Shown here one piece after another: positions 46,567 to 54,179 of a stretch of 64,000 nt of DNA (position 1 is its first letter; each line of letters starts with the position of its first letter). Source of the stretch: a virus. Below the pieces are notes generated by a model, which was not told where the DNA came from, made no database searches, and saw only the letters and a program-made list of their open reading frames with translations. The position numbers and the translations under genes are program-made. The stretch is taken from the IMG/VR virus record IMGVR_UViG_3300017746_000003, positions 37,915 to 101,914 of that record, one strand, 5' to 3'.

Positions 46567-47625
46567 ATGTCTAGTCTAAACGTAGGAACTGTAACTCTGT
46601 CTAACGGACTGACACTTCCTTCATATACATCAAGTCCAGATAACAGACCATCACATAGTGCTGGTAGGACTATCTATGATTCGACTTCGGATACTATTCA
46701 GATATCTGATGGATCACAATGGATTAGTGCGGGTTCTGCGGGTAGTGGTTTGATTACTGCTACTGGCGGTGAAGTTACATTCTCTGGTGGATATAAAGTT
46801 CACACATGGTACAATGTAGGAGAGTATAATTTTAATGTAACGGGAGCTGCTGGTGGTGCTACTGCCGAAGTTCTTGTGGTAGCAGGCGGTGGTGCTGGTG
46901 GAACTATTGGTGGCGGTGGCGGTGGCGGTGGCGTTTGCTACCATGGAACTTACCCAATCTCAACTGGTTCTTATGATGTAAAAGTTGGAGCAGGCGGATC
47001 TACACCTTTGTCTGGTTATCCTGTTGCTAAAGGTCAATCTGGAGGTAATTCTGAGTTTGGAACACATACCGCATTTGGCGGAGGTGCTGCTGGATCATGG
47101 GGACCTAATGCTAGAGAAACTGGAGAACCAGGAGGTTCTGGCGGTGGTGCATCTGGTCCTGCTCCCAGACAACCACAAAGAGGAGAAGCAACCAAAGGTA
47201 GTGCTCCTGGTGGCGGTGTTACTCATGGAAATCCTGGTTATAGAAACGGCAATAATACTTCTGGAACACACTCTGGTACTCATACTGGCGGTGGTGGCGG
47301 CGGTGCTAACCCCAACAATACAGTTAATGGAAGAGTCGGTGGTGATGGCATCACCTACATGGGTCTAACTGTTGGTGGTGGTGGCGGTGGTGGAACCCAC
47401 GAAAACTATGGTACTGCTCCAATCACAACTCCTGCTGCTCCTGGTGGCGGTGGTCGTGGTGGATCTAGATCATCGCAATATGCAGGTGGCGGTGGACAAG
47501 GTTGGGGCGAACCAGGACAAGTTAACACTGGTGGCGGCGGAGGCGGCGGCTGGTATAATGGTACTGGTAATGGTCAAGGTGCTGCTGGTGGTCCTGGCAT
47601 CGTTCGTGTTCGTCATACAATCTAA
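46567..47625 (+). CDS. Glycine-rich adhesin-like protein 1, 352 aa
   Basis: The N-terminal 60 residues (VGTVTLSNGLTLPSYTSSPD, GSQWISAG) resemble the attachment domain of cyanophage fibre proteins and of the 51539 paralogue. The rest is about half Gly in runs such as GGGGGGGG and GGGGGGANPN, with short variable loops. Polyglycine-sandwich domains of this kind form the receptor-binding tip of some myovirus fibres (gp38-type adhesins). Probably presented on the tail fibre to bind the host surface. No catalytic motif. Confidence 0.75.
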   Translation: MSSLNVGTVTLSNGLTLPSYTSSPDNRPSHSAGRTIYDSTSDTIQISDGSQWISAGSAGSGLITATGGEVTFSGGYKVHTWYNVGEYNFNVTGAAGGATAEVLVVAGGGAGGTIGGGGGGGGVCYHGTYPISTGSYDVKVGAGGSTPLSGYPVAKGQSGGNSEFGTHTAFGGGAAGSWGPNARETGEPGGSGGGASGPAPRQPQRGEATKGSAPGGGVTHGNPGYRNGNNTSGTHSGTHTGGGGGGANPNNTVNGRVGGDGITYMGLTVGGGGGGGTHENYGTAPITTPAAPGGGGRGGSRSSQYAGGGGQGWGEPGQVNTGGGGGGGWYNGTGNGQGAAGGPGIVRVRHTI

Positions 47626-47628
47626 TAT

Positions 47629-48126
47629 ATGTTTTACAATGTAGAGGAAAATTTCCTCAATAGTGAAGAGTTTGAACAACTAACTAAACAAACAATAAAC
47701 AATCCTTATTTCCCGTTGTATTTGAAGAACCGAGTAGCGTCGGCGTCTTCAAACGACGGGATTTATTTTACCCACAATTTTTTCTTTGCTGGCGAGGTAT
47801 GTAGTGATTACTACGATCATCTTTCTCCTATTATAGAAAAAATTAAAACTAAAAAATTTCTAAGAATTCAATTAAATTTATTTCCCAAAACTACTGAGAT
47901 CGTGCGCCACGACTGGCATACAGATATGCTTTGGGATCATAGAGGTTGTATAGTCTACCTAAATACTAATGATGGGTCAACGTTATTAAAAGAAGATGAT
48001 GAGAATGCTATAAGCATTCGTTCTATATCAAACAGAGCATTATTTTTCAATCCAGCAAAACCTCATTGTAGTACAACATGTACTGATTCTGAATTCAGAA
48101 GCAATATTATTTTTAATTATGAGTGA
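47629..48126 (+). CDS. 2OG-Fe(II) oxygenase-like protein A, 165 aa
   Basis: Short dioxygenase-fold protein. Iron ligands H97-T-D99 (DWHTDML) and H146 (AKPHCSTTC), with R157 (EFRSNII) as the 2OG-binding residue. The DxxGCIVYLNTNDGST segment is the jelly-roll core strand typical of phage members. It is the first gene of the modification cassette, three bases after adhesin 1. Probable hydroxylase; substrate unknown. Confidence 0.75.
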   Translation: MFYNVEENFLNSEEFEQLTKQTINNPYFPLYLKNRVASASSNDGIYFTHNFFFAGEVCSDYYDHLSPIIEKIKTKKFLRIQLNLFPKTTEIVRHDWHTDMLWDHRGCIVYLNTNDGSTLLKEDDENAISIRSISNRALFFNPAKPHCSTTCTDSEFRSNIIFNYE

Positions 48127-48790
48127 ATTATATAATGTTTTTTCTATACCCGTATGGAAAACAAAAATAACTAAAAATGATTATGACAAAGATCTCATTC
48201 TCAATGAGATGCTGTACAATTTTAATGTAGATCCCAAAAGAAATACTTGGGATAAGGTAATGCCAACTACCATGAAAAGTAACTGGCACCATTCCAATAA
48301 TGACGAGGCAGACGAAAAATTTAAATCTATCAGTTACAAAGACTCTGGATTGACTTCTGTTATAGACTCAAAGGTTAGAGAATTTGTTTCTCACCTTGGA
48401 TTAAATTCCAGCATCAATTATTTTTTTCAAATAACTAATTATACAGTATCTACAGAAGGTTACTTCCTCACCAGTCATGGTCATGGTTGTGACTCTTTTA
48501 GTTCTGTGTTATTTGTGCAATTTGATAAACTTAATCACCCCTCTACATATTTTAATAATCCGTTTAGTTCATCAGATCAAACTAGATGGTTACAGAAAGA
48601 CCTATATGATTCGTTTGATAACAAAAATTCATTTTTTAGTTACATGCAAGATACATGGTCAATTGATACTGACGAAGATGATTACATGATTTTTCCAGGA
48701 CATGTCAAACACGAAGTTCCTACTGTAGGAAAATCAAACAAAGAACGAGTAACTATTTCATGCAATATTAAGGTGTACAAAAATGTCTAA
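48119..48790 (+). CDS. 2OG-Fe(II) oxygenase-like protein B, 223 aa
   Basis: Follows the layout of putative phage 2OG oxygenases that begin with a short IPVWKTKI segment. Candidate metal residues are H120-G-H122 (SHGHGCDSF), a variant of the usual HxD, and H195/H198 (PGHVKHEV), with R210 (KERVTISCNI). The missing Asp of the HxD motif is odd and may change the metal or the activity. Eight-base overlap with the upstream gene and eight-base overlap with the halogenase gene. Confidence 0.65.
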   Translation: MSELYNVFSIPVWKTKITKNDYDKDLILNEMLYNFNVDPKRNTWDKVMPTTMKSNWHHSNNDEADEKFKSISYKDSGLTSVIDSKVREFVSHLGLNSSINYFFQITNYTVSTEGYFLTSHGHGCDSFSSVLFVQFDKLNHPSTYFNNPFSSSDQTRWLQKDLYDSFDNKNSFFSYMQDTWSIDTDEDDYMIFPGHVKHEVPTVGKSNKERVTISCNIKVYKNV

Positions 48791-50339
48791 TGAAATTAAT
48801 TCAATTACTATAGTTGGTGGCGGTAGTGCTGGATGGATGTCTGCCGCTACAATGATTAGGTTTTTTCCAGACAGAAAAATTACTATCATAGAAAGTCCAG
48901 ACTACCCAATCGTAGGAGTTGGTGAAAGTACACTAGGACATATCAATCAGTGGTTAGATCTGCTAGGAATTCATGAAGATGATTTTATGAAGGAGTGTGA
49001 TGCTTCTTACAAATTAAGTATTAAATTTACAGACTTTTATGCAAAAGGAGATGGTGGTTATCATTACCCATTTGGACCACCAATGTTGGATGGAACTGAA
49101 CTTGGGTTTAATGATTGGCAAGTATTAAAACATTTTTCTCCTGGTATTCCTGTACAAGATTTTGCCAGATGTTATAATCCTATAACCCTTTTGGCAGAGC
49201 AAAATAAAATTGATAAAAATGAGAGTGGTCACTTAGATAATTTTAATTTTGCAAAAGATGCTGCATATCACTTTGATGCTGTTAAATTTGGACAATGGTT
49301 GAAAAAAAATTATTGCCTTCCTAAAGGTGTAGAACTTATTTCATCTTCTGTAAAGAATGCTATCGTAGGTGCAGATGGAGTAGAATCATTAATTCTCGAA
49401 GATGGTACAGAGCATTCTGCTGACATGTATCTTGATTGCACAGGATTTAAAAGTATGCTGTTAGCAGGTGCTTTAAATGAGGAGTTTGTTTCTTATAGAG
49501 ATGTTGTTCCTAACAACAGAGCATGGGCAACTAGATTACCTTATACAGATAAAGAAAAACAATTAGAACCATTTACTAATGGAACTGCTTTATCATCTGG
49601 TTGGGTATGGAATATTCCTTTGTGGAGTAGAATTGGAACAGGTTATGTGTATAGTGATGATCACATCACACCAGAGGATGCGTTAAAAGAATTCCAAGAA
49701 CACATAGGAAGAGATGATCTTGAGTTTAGAGATATCAAAATGCGTATTGGAATTCACAAAAATGTGTGGAGTAAAAATGTAGTTGGTATTGGTCTAGCAG
49801 GAGGTTTTATTGAACCTTTAGAAAGCAATGGATTATTTACTGTACATGAGTTTCTACTCAAACTAACAAAATCTATTTCCAAACCTTTTGTAAACCAATT
49901 AGATAGAGACATTTTTAACATGTCTGTCCGTGATATATTTGATACATTTGCTACTTTTGTAGGTCTTCACTATAGACTTAGTTCTAGAAACGATAGTCCT
50001 TATTGGAGAGATATTACAGAGAGATCTAATCTATGCGAAGAAATTTTAAAAATTCCCCAAATGCAAACAGATTTTAGACATCTAGCAGTAGCAAAAATGA
50101 TTGATGATAAATTCTGTAACGGAGGACAACCTTATATTGCTACAGGTATGCATTATCCAATTGCAGATGAATCAACAATTTGTGCATGGGGATATCATAA
50201 TGAGGTAAACTATAAAAAAATAGCACAGGAATCTGCGTTACGATTCTCTAGAAGAAAACATTTATGGCAATGTGTGGCGGACATTGCTCCAACATTGTAT
50301 GCACATTTGGCAGATAAATATGAATATGAGGTAAATTAA
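48783..50339 (+). CDS. Flavin-dependent tryptophan-type halogenase, 518 aa
   Basis: Member of the FADH2-dependent halogenase family, which adds Cl, Br or I to electron-rich substrates. The FAD-binding GGGSAGW lies near residue 12. The catalytic Lys is at K77 (SYKLSIKF, PrnA K79 equivalent), the signature W274-V-W-N-I-P279 is complete, and the Glu/Ser pair is at E347-S348 (EPLESNG, PrnA E346 equivalent). A related viral enzyme, VirX1 of cyanophage Syn10, is known to iodinate small molecules (from memory). A separate flavin reductase, needed for activity, is not seen here and may come from the host. Likely functional; substrate unknown. Confidence 0.9.
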   Translation: MSNEINSITIVGGGSAGWMSAATMIRFFPDRKITIIESPDYPIVGVGESTLGHINQWLDLLGIHEDDFMKECDASYKLSIKFTDFYAKGDGGYHYPFGPPMLDGTELGFNDWQVLKHFSPGIPVQDFARCYNPITLLAEQNKIDKNESGHLDNFNFAKDAAYHFDAVKFGQWLKKNYCLPKGVELISSSVKNAIVGADGVESLILEDGTEHSADMYLDCTGFKSMLLAGALNEEFVSYRDVVPNNRAWATRLPYTDKEKQLEPFTNGTALSSGWVWNIPLWSRIGTGYVYSDDHITPEDALKEFQEHIGRDDLEFRDIKMRIGIHKNVWSKNVVGIGLAGGFIEPLESNGLFTVHEFLLKLTKSISKPFVNQLDRDIFNMSVRDIFDTFATFVGLHYRLSSRNDSPYWRDITERSNLCEEILKIPQMQTDFRHLAVAKMIDDKFCNGGQPYIATGMHYPIADESTICAWGYHNEVNYKKIAQESALRFSRRKHLWQCVADIAPTLYAHLADKYEYEVN

Positions 50340-50341
50340 TT

Positions 50342-50938
50342 ATGGCATATGAAGCGATGTGGTATCAATCACATTTACCAGATGAGTTAATTGATCCATT
50401 GGTATCAACTTTAGAACAATCTGATAATTTTATTGATTCGGAAACTAAAGGTGGATTAGCATTAGCAGTTAGAGATAGTTCAAACCAATGGATTCCTGAT
50501 ACTCATTGGATTTGTGGATTGTTATGGCATTATGTTACTCTGGCAAACGATAGTAATTTTGGTTATGACATTAAAGAATTTGATCATAATTCAATACAAT
50601 ATACTAGATACAAAACTGGTCAATATTATGGATGGCATAAAGATGACGGAGTGGGAAGTATAATTTCTCCTGATCCTAAGCACCCAGTTGAATCTTTTAT
50701 TGATAGAAATACTAAACAGATTAGAAAATTGTCTGTAGTTGTCCAGTTATCTTCACATGAAGATTACACTGGCGGAGAATTTCAAATGCTAGAAGATCAA
50801 AATAAAACTTTTTTTGCACCAAAAACAAAAGGAACTATTATTATTTTTGATAGTAGACTTCCTCATAGAGCTAAAAAAGTATTGTCTGGTGAAAGACGAT
50901 CTTTAGTTGCTTGGGTAACTGGACCCCAGTGGAGATGA
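50342..50938 (+). CDS. PKHD-type 2OG-Fe(II) hydroxylase, 198 aa
   Basis: Close to the PKHD-type (prolyl-4-hydroxylase-like) family. Core residues are H99-K-D101 (GWHKDDG), H175 (LPHRAKKV) and R185/R186 (GERRSLVAW). The segments RKLSVVVQLSSHEDYTGGEFQ and KGTIIIFDSRLPH are typical. Enzymes of this family hydroxylate proline or other residues in proteins. It follows the halogenase after a two-base gap and overlaps the next gene. Confidence 0.85.
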   Translation: MAYEAMWYQSHLPDELIDPLVSTLEQSDNFIDSETKGGLALAVRDSSNQWIPDTHWICGLLWHYVTLANDSNFGYDIKEFDHNSIQYTRYKTGQYYGWHKDDGVGSIISPDPKHPVESFIDRNTKQIRKLSVVVQLSSHEDYTGGEFQMLEDQNKTFFAPKTKGTIIIFDSRLPHRAKKVLSGERRSLVAWVTGPQWR

Positions 50939-51519
50939 GTATGAATTGGAATGATTGGTCTGTTATTGTAGTAAAAAATATTATAAATCCTGTATTTTTA
51001 TTTGAACCTGTTCCTTGGGAACGAGGACAATATAGTTATGAGTCCAAGGGAAATGTTATTCATGTTCCTGATGAAGGACAAGTTAGTGGTAGTTTGTCTA
51101 GATATAATCACCCAAAATTTAGGCAATTGCATTTTGATGTAAAATCTAAAATAGAAAATGTAATTAATGATCCTCTGTATCCAACATACTTTTATGATAG
51201 ATTTTATTTTAAAAAACAACTACTAGAAAAACATGTGGATAGACCTGCATGTGAAGTAAGCATCTCTATTAATTGCTCGCATAATTTAGATTATGACTGG
51301 CCAATATGGTTTACAACTCCAGATGGAGATGATATCCCGTTGATTACAAATCCTGGCGATGGGGTAATTTACAAAGGATGTGAACGACCTCATTGGAGAG
51401 AACCAATGGAAGGAAATTCAGAATCATACTATCATCAAATGTTCATGCACTACGTGCGTAGAGATGGTCCTCATCTAGAACATGCACATGATAGATGTAA
51501 TACTATAAATAGAGTATAG
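50935..51519 (+). CDS. 2OG-Fe(II) oxygenase-like protein C, 194 aa
   Basis: The ATG at 50935 is preferred because of its ATGA overlap with the upstream stop; the frame also opens at 50911. Putative ligands are H100-V-D102 (EKHVDRPACEVS) and H153 (RPHWREP), with R155 nearby. The NPGDGVIYKGCERPHW region is characteristic of this superfamily. Completes the four oxygenase-like proteins flanking the halogenase. Substrate unknown. Confidence 0.7.
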   Translation: MSMNWNDWSVIVVKNIINPVFLFEPVPWERGQYSYESKGNVIHVPDEGQVSGSLSRYNHPKFRQLHFDVKSKIENVINDPLYPTYFYDRFYFKKQLLEKHVDRPACEVSISINCSHNLDYDWPIWFTTPDGDDIPLITNPGDGVIYKGCERPHWREPMEGNSESYYHQMFMHYVRRDGPHLEHAHDRCNTINRV

Positions 51520-51538
51520 CAAAAAGTCTTGACAGAAC

Positions 51539-52753
51539 ATGTCCGAAATTAATGTTGGTGATTTAAACGTATCTACCGAATTTAACTTACCCCTTTATAA
51601 TAGTTCTAACAGACCCGTGAATCCTGCTACAGGATTCATGATATTTAATACTACCGAAAATAAATTGCAGGTATGGACTGGATCTCAATGGAAGAGTTTT
51701 GGTCAACAAAATTATGATATTAGTGCAACTGGCAGCGTAGTTACTAACGATTTAACTGGTGACTATAACGGATACAGAGTTCATAGGTTTACTGGGGATG
51801 GAACTATAACAGTCAACCAAAGTAATCAAGATGGTGGTGTAGAATTTCTACTAATCGCTGGGGGAGGCGGTGGTGGTGGCGTCATCGGCGGTGGTGGTGG
51901 TGCTGGTGGTGTAATCTATAGAAGAGAACTTTATCTAGCACCAGGTACTTATAATATTTCCATTGGTGGTGGTGGCGCAGGAGGAACTGGATGGAATAGT
52001 CCACAGCAAGAAGGTCGCGCAGGGACTCCATCTGTATTTACCGATAATGCTGGATTTAGTTATGAAGCAGTAGGCGGTGGTGGAGGTTGTGGTCATGGCG
52101 GTGCTACACCAAATAGAATTGCTGGTCAAGGTGGTTCTGGTGGTGGTTCTGCTAATATCTCTAGAAGAGGTGGCAATGCAATTGGTAAAAACTTCGGACC
52201 TCAAGCAACAGATAAAGCACATGATATCAGATCTGTGTACTTGAGTAGTAACGATGCTATGGCTGATGGTGATGCACTTGGTAGAAGTGCTCAAAGTTGG
52301 GATGCCATCGAAACATCAACTAATGAACACCAAGGAGTTCAAGGAAACGCTGGTGGTATCTGGGGTGATGGAGACGCTGGCGCTGGTGGTGGTGGATTTG
52401 GCACTAATGGTGGCAATGGTGGTGCTCCCAGAGATACTGGTGGCGAAGGTGGGCACGGAGGATACTTTGATATCAGTGGATCAATGGTTGGTTATGCTGG
52501 CGGTGGTGGTGGCGGTGTCCGAGGCACAGGTCGCCGTCGTGGCACAAAAGCAGGTGACTATGGTGGAGGAGATGGAGGCAGGGCAACTGGTGCCCCCGTC
52601 AATTTTGGTAGTCCCTCACCTAACAATGCTGAAGCTGGCGCAACTAATCGCGGTGGCGGTGGCGGTGGCGGCGGTTATAACGCCCCACGTGGCGGTGCTG
52701 TAGGTGCTCCAGGTGGATCTGGAGTTTGTATTATTCGATATAGGAAATCATAA
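51539..52753 (+). CDS. Glycine-rich adhesin-like protein 2, 404 aa
   Basis: Paralogue of the 46567 product. The N-terminal 55 residues match it (INVGDLNVSTEF, NRPVNPATG, TGSQWKSFG), followed by an RVHRFTGDG strand and a polyglycine tip with long Gly runs. Loops between the Gly runs differ strongly from adhesin 1, as expected for receptor-binding surfaces. It closes the modification cassette and is followed three bases later by 52756. Confidence 0.75.
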   Translation: MSEINVGDLNVSTEFNLPLYNSSNRPVNPATGFMIFNTTENKLQVWTGSQWKSFGQQNYDISATGSVVTNDLTGDYNGYRVHRFTGDGTITVNQSNQDGGVEFLLIAGGGGGGGVIGGGGGAGGVIYRRELYLAPGTYNISIGGGGAGGTGWNSPQQEGRAGTPSVFTDNAGFSYEAVGGGGGCGHGGATPNRIAGQGGSGGGSANISRRGGNAIGKNFGPQATDKAHDIRSVYLSSNDAMADGDALGRSAQSWDAIETSTNEHQGVQGNAGGIWGDGDAGAGGGGFGTNGGNGGAPRDTGGEGGHGGYFDISGSMVGYAGGGGGGVRGTGRRRGTKAGDYGGGDGGRATGAPVNFGSPSPNNAEAGATNRGGGGGGGGYNAPRGGAVGAPGGSGVCIIRYRKS

Positions 52754-52755
52754 AA

Positions 52756-53079
52756 ATGGCATTAGATTTAACGTACATGGCTTCACTATCTGAAGCACAA
52801 AGAGAAGTTTTTGTAACACTTATCAATGATATTGAAAGTGAAGAACCTTTTGGTCCTGGTGTAACTTCTGATTGGGTTGACGAGATGAGAGAAAAACTCA
52901 GACTATCTGCTCCACGTCAAGAAGATATTGACAAATGCGAAACTTTGAAAAAAATTGCTCCAAGCGATTTAACTTACTCTATTAATAGACTTGCTGATAG
53001 TCAGGGATTACCTGTTATTAGTATTATAGGTAACTCTTTGGAATTGGATAAAATTTTCTGTTCTGAAAAAGAAAACTAA
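52756..53079 (+). CDS. Hypothetical protein, 107 aa
   Basis: N-terminal helical segment (LSEAQREVFVTLINDIESEE), a Pro/Gly turn, then further helices. No domain recognised. It is placed directly behind adhesin 2 and may be a structural or chaperone protein. A late promoter overlaps its stop codon. Confidence 0.6.
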   Translation: MALDLTYMASLSEAQREVFVTLINDIESEEPFGPGVTSDWVDEMREKLRLSAPRQEDIDKCETLKKIAPSDLTYSINRLADSQGLPVISIIGNSLELDKIFCSEKEN

Positions 53080-53082
53080 ATA
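53075..53082 (+). promoter_or_regulatory. Late promoter
   Basis: ACTAAATA overlaps the stop codon at 53077-53079 and lies 29 bases before the ATG at 53111. Confidence 0.6.
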
Positions 53083-53110
53083 GTAAAGTACATCATTTTA
53101 TATTACTACA

Positions 53111-53296
53111 ATGGACACTGAACAACTGAGAAAGAATTTTGATGAGCAAATCGCTAGTACAGATAAGCAAATTTCTGAACTAGAAGCAAACCTTGCTAAA
53201 GCAAAAGAATACAAATTGAAACTAATTGGTGGTATTGAAACTCTAGATTTGCTCAACCCCAAAGAGGAAACTCCTTCCGAAGAAGAATCTGAGTAA
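53111..53296 (+). CDS. Small coiled-coil protein, 61 aa
   Basis: Almost entirely heptad-patterned helix in the first 40 residues (NFDEQIASTDKQISELEANL), then an acidic disordered tail. I recall short coiled-coil proteins of this type before the neck genes in cyanophages. It could serve neck or fibre attachment. No catalytic features. Confidence 0.65.
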   Translation: MDTEQLRKNFDEQIASTDKQISELEANLAKAKEYKLKLIGGIETLDLLNPKEETPSEEESE

Positions 53297-53300
53297 CACA

Positions 53301-53335
53301 AATCCCTGCTTCCTAAATAGAAGTAGGGATTTTTT
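53301..53335 (+). terminator. Terminator with a late promoter in its loop
   Basis: A 12-base stem (53301-53312 / 53320-53331, one G-T pair) closes on the seven-base loop CTAAATA and is followed by a T-run. The loop is itself a late promoter word, 29 bases before gp13. Termination of upstream transcripts and initiation for the neck operon appear combined in one site. Confidence 0.75.
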
Positions 53336-53347
53336 GTATCTAGGTGC

Positions 53348-54178
53348 ATGGCTACACCAACAACTAAAGCAGAACTAATTGCATATTGTGAACGCCAATT
53401 AGGTGCGCCTGTCCTGCAAATCAATATGGATGCCACCCAAAAGGATGACATCATAGATCAGGCGTTGCAATATTATCACGAATACCATTTTGATGGTGTC
53501 GAAAGGATGTATCTAAAGCATCAGTTTACTGCTGCAGAGGTAACTCGTTTCACTGAAACTAATGCTGCATCCACGTCACCTGATGGAACTGGGTGGGAGA
53601 ACAGGAGTAACTACATTGAAGTTCCTGAACTTGTTATAGGTATTCAAAAAGTTTTTGGAGTCTCTTCAAATTTCTTGAGGAATAACCTTTTTGGTATGAG
53701 CAATCAATACTATTTGATGGACCTGTTTTCTTTCTCATCAGGTTCGGCATTTAGTTTTGGTAATTTTGACTTAACAAATTACTATATGATTAAACAGCAC
53801 TTTGAAACTATTGATATGGTTATCAATACAGGTGCGTTTGTTGAGTATAGATTTAATAAAAGACAAGATAGATTATATGTAGATATTGATAAATCTAGAA
53901 TTATAGAAGATCAATATTTACTTATTGATTGCTATAGATACCTGGATCCAGATGTACATACTCAAGTTTATAATGATAGTTTTGTAAAGAGATATGCTAC
54001 TGCTCTCATGAAGAGGCAGTGGGGTCAAAACTTGATTAAATATAACAACGTTTCACTTCCTGGTGGCATTAATCTTAATGGTCGCCAACTATGGGAAGAC
54101 GGAAACAGAGAAGTTCGTGAGTTGGAATCTAGAATGATGATAGATTATTCACTCCCACCAATGGATATGATCGGATAA
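53348..54178 (+). CDS. gp13: Neck protein gp13
   Basis: Gp13 forms the neck that seals the head after packaging. Opens with TTKAELIAYCERQLGAPVLQI, the family's conserved N-terminus, and has DDIIDQALQYYHEYHFDG near residues 37-55. Length 276 aa (T4 309). The start is the ATG behind the combined terminator and promoter. Followed after one base by gp14. Confidence 0.9.
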   Translation: MATPTTKAELIAYCERQLGAPVLQINMDATQKDDIIDQALQYYHEYHFDGVERMYLKHQFTAAEVTRFTETNAASTSPDGTGWENRSNYIEVPELVIGIQKVFGVSSNFLRNNLFGMSNQYYLMDLFSFSSGSAFSFGNFDLTNYYMIKQHFETIDMVINTGAFVEYRFNKRQDRLYVDIDKSRIIEDQYLLIDCYRYLDPDVHTQVYNDSFVKRYATALMKRQWGQNLIKYNNVSLPGGINLNGRQLWEDGNREVRELESRMMIDYSLPPMDMIG

Positions 54179-54179
54179 A

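Noticed and set aside
46985-47368. 127-aa plus-strand frame inside adhesin 1
   Set aside because: Out-of-frame reading of the glycine-rich repeats with a biased composition.
46900-47600. Repetitive DNA that could be taken for a CRISPR or minisatellite
   Set aside because: The repetition is GGT/GGC codon runs for polyglycine. There are no regular repeat-spacer units.
52254-52703. 149-aa plus-strand frame inside adhesin 2
   Set aside because: It is the +1 reading of GGT/GGC repeats, giving Val/Leu/Ala runs. The true frame gives the Gly-rich adhesin with a homologous N-terminus.
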